DNA from: Priapulus caudatus
Taxonomy: Eukaryota; Priapulida; Priapulimorpha; Priapulimorphida; Priapulidae
DNA length: 45,769 nt
Direction: 5' to 3'
Assembly: GCF_000485595.1 (NCBI RefSeq)
Contig: NW_014577462.1
Location: 95,938 to 141,706, forward strand
This document shows, in pieces, positions 26,454 through 32,400 of the stretch (within the stretch, counting starts at the first letter, position 1; every line of letters starts with the position of its first letter). A model generated the notes under the pieces. The model did not search any database. It was not told where the DNA came from and saw nothing but the letters and a program-made list of their open reading frames with translations. The position numbers and the translations under genes are program-made.

Positions 26454-29400
26454 TGTGTGTGCGCGTACGTGCATGTGTGTGCGCGTACGTACGTGTGTGC
26501 ACGTGTGCGTGTACACACGCGCGCGCGTGTGTGTGCTCCATTATAATGGCAAAATACTAAAAGAACAGACTCCTGAAATGACCGACGAACACGCGCGCTA
26601 CGTGCATATACGTACGTGCACATGAACACGCAGGAATCCCCCTACACGGATGCTAATTGCAGTTTGAGGTGAATTCCCGAATGTTCGCCTAAGGGATGCA
26701 TGCACCCATGATGGGACATCACGCACGCTAAATATTACACTCGATCCCAAACCCATTAATCATTTAATTCCACAAAAAGGTCACATCTCAACGATCGATG
26801 AACGTGGAACTGGTAGCGCAGGTTTGAAGAGTTACCCTTTTGGCCATTGTTGACACGGATCACTTTCACTGACTCTACGCACGCGATTTGCAGTAATGCA
26901 GGTCACGGGAGAGAGACATTAACGGCTTTGGCAGACGATGCATCAATAATGCATCAACAATATTCAATTCATCTAATAGTGGTGGTCGGTGAAGATAGCC
27001 AGCATATAATCTATCGTACGCATTGCATGAGAAGTATAGAGCCATCATTGACTACATGCCAGGAGATTATTCTTCCATAGCAGGCTCAAATGAAAACGGT
27101 GCCGCATGCTGTAACACGGTATCCCATCTCTGGTTTATCATAACTGGTTCTTCATCTCTGGTTATATTTCCGTCACAATAAACTCACTTCCGACGTAGGC
27201 CCCTACATTGAGGGATGGGGAAGGGGGGGGGGTAGTTTCACTTTAGAAGTATAGTTCATGTTCAATTGAGATCTATGCTAGATTCTAGCTCAGAATTAAT
27301 CGCATGATGTGAGCTCATGATTGATCAGTGGGTGATGGCAGGATGATCCTATAAAATACACAAGTAGGGGCGTGTTCATTCTAGTTCTCCTTTCTAGCGT
27401 TATTAACACGTGTTTTACAAAGAAATCTCTACGCACAGCGTTTCACTGAATATGGATGAAGCGAATGTATCACGTCTCGATTTGGGTTTATGTTTATTAC
27501 CTCCGCGCAACGGAGGTCATGTAATCGGTCTCGTGTGTGTGTTCGTGTGTGTGTGTGTAGCGTTGGCGCGATCGATTCAGCAGCAGCTCGCCTTAGGGCG
27601 TCCAGTCAGCAGCTCGCCTTAGGGCGTCCAGTCAGCAGCTCGCCTTAGGGCGTCCAGTCAGCAGCTCGCCTTAGGGCGTCCAGTCAGCAGCCGACAGCAG
27701 CCAGCCAGCTGTTATACACATACATGTTACACGCTCGCGGAGGTATGCACTCTCCGTGAGTGCCCTCTGTCTAGTTATACATGTTACCAGGAGCGTATAA
27801 TGACAAATATTTGTCATTATACGCTCCTGATGTTACATGCATGTTTGTACGTCACATACATGCACGCATACACGCACGCGAACACACACACACACATGCA
27901 CGCATACACGCACGCGAACACACACACACACATGCACGCATACACGCACGCGAACGCGAACACACGTATACTACCCACTCCTAATTTCAATACGGTGGAA
28001 CTGCAATCTATATGCTCTTCTCTCTTATGCTGCCTCTCTGTCTCTGTCTCTCTGTCTCTCTGTGTCTGTCTCTGTCTCTGTCTCTGTCTCTGCGTTCTGT
28101 CTGTGTCTGTGTCTGTGTCTGTGTTGTGTCTCTGTCTCTGTCTCTCTCTCTCTGCTCTCTCTCCTCTCTCTCTCTCTGTCTGTCTGTCTGGTCTGTCTGT
28201 CTCTTCTCTCTCTTCTCTCTCTCTCTCTCTCTCTCTTTCTGCTCNNNNNNNNNNNNNNNNNNNNNNNNNTACCTCCGCGCCCAACGGAGGTCATGTAATC
28301 GCGGGTCTCGTGTGTCGTGGTTCCACGTGTCGTCCTTGTGCTGTAGCGTTGGGCCGCGATCCGACTTCCAGCCCAGCAGCGTCGCCGTGTAGGGCGTCAC
28401 AGTCAGCAGCTCGCCACACTCATTCCCAACTAAGACGGTGCGTCCAGTCAGCAGCCGACAGCAAGCGCAGCCAGACTGCTTAACAGCATACCATGCTTAC
28501 ACCCGGCCTCGCGGCAGGTACTGCCACTCTCCGGTGGGGAGTGCCCCGTCTGTCTAGGTTAACTACCACTGTCTGACCAGGCTCCGAGCGGCTATAATTT
28601 GCCTACCAAGAATACTTTTCGGTTATTATCACCGCTCCCCAACACCCAAACCACTGCGAATGTCTACATGAATGCTCTGGCTCTGCTCACGCTCACATAC
28701 ATGCAGCATAGCACGCGCACCGCGAACACACACACACACCATTGCCACGCCATACACGCACGCGAACACACCAGCCACACCACACGATGCACGCATTACA
28801 CGCACGACGCGGAACACCGCGAACACACGTATACTACCCACTCCCCTAATCTTCAATAGCGGCCTGGCAACTGCCAACCCGTCTATATGCCAGCTCTGGC
28901 TCTCTATATGCGTGCCTTCTCTGTTCTATGTGCTCTCTGTCGTCTCTGCGGTCTCTGTGCTCTCTGTGTCTCTGTGTCTGCTGGTCTCTGTGTTCTCTGT
29001 GTCTCTGTTGGTCTTCTGTGTCGTCTGTTCTCTGTGTCTCTGTGTCTCTGTGTCTCTGTCTCCTGTCTTCTGTCTTCTGTCCTGTGTGTCTGTGTCTGCT
29101 GTCTGTTCTGGGTGTCTCTGATCTCTGCTCTCCTTTTGTCTCTTCTCTCTCTCTCTCTACTCTCTGTTCTGGTCTGTCTCCTGTCTGTTCTGCTTCTCTC
29201 TTCTCTCTCTCTCTCTCTCTCTCTTTCTTCTCATTCTCTTTGTCTGTCTCTCATCTCTCTCTGCTCTCTTCTCTCTCTCTCTCTCTCTCTCTCTCCTCCT
29301 GCTTCCTCCTCTCTCTCTCTCTCCTCTCTCGTCTTCTCCTCTCTCTCTATCTCCTCTCTCTCTCTCTCTCTCTCCTCTCGCCGCTCCTCTCTCTTCTCTC

Positions 29401-32400
29401 TGTTACGCCTATGGTCTGTGTTCTAGGGCGGTTGCGCTCTTCATTTCACCTGCTATCTTTTTTTAATATTCTCGTAACTAGAGGAATATCAAAACCTTTG
29501 AAATATTTAATTGAGATGTAACGAAACATAGTTAATGTATTATCTCTAGCCACCACCATCACTAACACATTTTAATTTTATAGCCTAATATAGCAGCTAG
29601 CTAATGTGTATTGAAAGCAGAAAACCCCATTTGCAATAAAAACAATTGCGTGGGGAAGGTAAACATTGAGTTAAGTGGCATGCTGCATTGGCTCGAAACC
29701 ATTGCTAATATGCTAGCAGTACCTAGTGAAATAGCCTGAGTAAACTGGTGAGATTAATTACTTTATGTTATCATGTAAGCCACGCACATACATGATACTG
29801 TGGTGCACAACAGAACTAAATCGGAACCAAAGCAAACATCACAATTAAACCTCAGGGCGAGTTTAAACGAATTCTACGCATGTAGCTGACCTAGATTTTG
29901 CATCCTGATGCATACAATCATTTGGAATTTACATATAAATCTTCAGGACAGACAGAGTGAAAAATGTGCTCTGCATTATAGAAACAGGATATATTAATAT
30001 GAATAATCATTCTGAGCAGGCCTTCACGTTCCAGTTATCAATTTTACAATATAATTTTATCAGGCGTGAATAATAGAGATCTCTATATTATTCACTCCTG
30101 ATTTTAGGTTAATTGTGAGTGCGGCAATTTGCATCATGGAAAAGTTGGCAGAGGCTTAAAACATGAGATTATTATATGCAAACAAATTTTCAATAAGTTG
30201 CGCCGTGAGAAAATTGATCCCCCCTTTTCAACCTCTTCATTCCTTACCACATTCCCAACTCAACTTAATCCCTTCTTTGACTGTACAGCTGTTCAACGAC
30301 CTACTCTGCAAACTGCACAGTTGTGATCAACTTTGACCTCGCCTTTGACGGCGAATAACTTTTGTTCACGACCGTATCTCTCCCTGTAGTCTAGACAACA
30401 TAATGGCAGAGTGACATTGAGCTTTTGATAACCATTCACTGCGTAAGGTCGAAACGGACCTGATTTAAAGGAGAAATGCACTGGTTTGTCCAACCCGTCA
30501 TAGAAGAGGAAGCTTGCGCCATGCATTGTACTAACCTGCTTTGGAGCGATTTTAAAGCAATTTAACACGTGAAAGTTACTTCTTAAATGTAAACAGCTGT
30601 ACACTTAAATTACAGGCAGGTTTGCTGACATGACAGCCGGTAGGGTACTGCATCCAGTAAGATTCCTCGGCCACTCTCTGCATTGACACATCTCCAGCTT
30701 GTCAAAAACGAGGGTTGCTACCTAGATGTGTTGCTGTGGTTTTCGGCAAGGCCACTCTGGTCACAGTGGAATTTGCCGCCTGTATGTGAACACCACTACG
30801 TGTACTAAATAGTTTTTGCGTACGAGGGAAAAACTTTATGTATGCTATAATTAGTGCATGTTATTAGTATAGATAATCGGTTGTAGATTAAAGAGAAAAA
30901 ATAACAAAGTGAAACAAATGGTGTCTTACCCTAGAGGACTTATTCCATCTTCCACGCTTTCCACAGTGATATTGAAATCAACATATTCCAGACCTGGGAA
31001 GAACAGCAAAGACAAGTAATTATTCCTCTATATTCAGTCAACGTGAGATGGTAACAACTCACAACTATCTCAAACTACGTAGGAATCAAAAATGATTTTT
31101 AATCACCACATCGCCATCAAGAAGTCAATTAGGTCCTTACACTCCATTTATATACTATAATAAATAAATAAATAAATAAAAGAATAAACAAATATATATA
31201 GTCTCTATTATCCACTCCTGTATATATATATATATATATATAATATGGCACCCTGATGATGATGATGATGATGATGATGACGATGATGATGATGATGATG
31301 CCGATGATGATGATGATGATGATGATATATAATAGTATGAAGTGGATGATAAAATGAGTGTGCAGTCTTACGTGGGTTGGCGGACCGCCACGCTGTTGCT
31401 AGGCGTTGCAGCACCAAATCCTCGTCATAGTCAAACAGCTGGATACCTGTGAGACGCAGCACCTGACCTCGAAGCAGGACAGGTAGTCCAGCACCCTACA
31501 AACACCCGAGTACATCATAGCAGTGCAAGCGCTGGAGCAACAGCAACATATATGCAGGGTTGGCACAGTGGCGTAGCTAGGATTTTTTCAGCGGGAGGGA
31601 GGGGGCACTGGGGGGGGGGCTTACATTTTCGTAAGGGGAGGCACAATATATAACTTTTCTTTGTATTATACTGTTCTAACGGCATTGTTTTTAATTCAAT
31701 TTTTTTTTTATCAAGCATGAATTTTCAGTGGGGGGCACCTGGGGGGCATAGAAAATTTGTAGCTACGCCCCTGGTTGTCCAGCCACCTACAAACACCCGA
31801 GTGCACATAGCAGTGCAAAACCTGGAGCAACGGTGGAAATTAACACATAGACCTGGCAACACGATCAGGAGCATTATGTACAGAAGATAGCATACGTGCT
31901 TTTGAAATTTTATTTGCCAAGTGTAACCCCAGTTGGAATTTAGAAATTGGTGCAGCTGAACAGCAGAGACGATTAAACAGAGCAAAAGGATGAGATGTAA
32001 TCATGAATGGATAACAAAAAAGTTGTTTCAGGAGAGAATGCAAAAATACACATTGAACAATTGAAACGTTTAATTTCACACTGTGAGCAAGTGAACATTC
32101 ATGGAGCTTTTCTTTTGCAACTGCCTGGTTCTGAATTGTATACATATATAAACTATTCATCTTGGATAAAATTTGCACACTAATGCAGTGAATTGTTCTG
32201 GTTTAGTCCCACATGTATGAACACACAGGTTAAGTAACATTAAATTATAATCAATAAACACCTGGCGAAAAAAAGGAGCAAAAGGATGAGATGTAATCAT
32301 GAATGGATAACAAAAAAGTTGTTTCAGGAGAGAATGCAAAAATACACATTGAACAATTGAAACGTTTAATTTCACACATATTATACAAACATTATGGTAG

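Larger units (their letters stand above)
27499..28016. repeat. First copy of duplicated block flanking the N gap
   Basis: Starts TTACCTCCGCGCAACGGAGG and runs through the 26-bp tandem units, GTATGCACTCTCCG, CA-rich sequence and ATACTACCCACTCCTAAT. The same landmarks recur in order at 28269-28885. Confidence 0.85.

Noticed and set aside
27581-27684. CRISPR-like array of 26-bp repeats
   Set aside because: Units are contiguous with no spacers, and the context is a eukaryotic intron.
30293-30604. 103-codon minus-strand frame in the large intron, considered as an extra repeat-unit exon
   Set aside because: No AW/NPG or strand motif, and exons 6 and 7 already join in frame across it.
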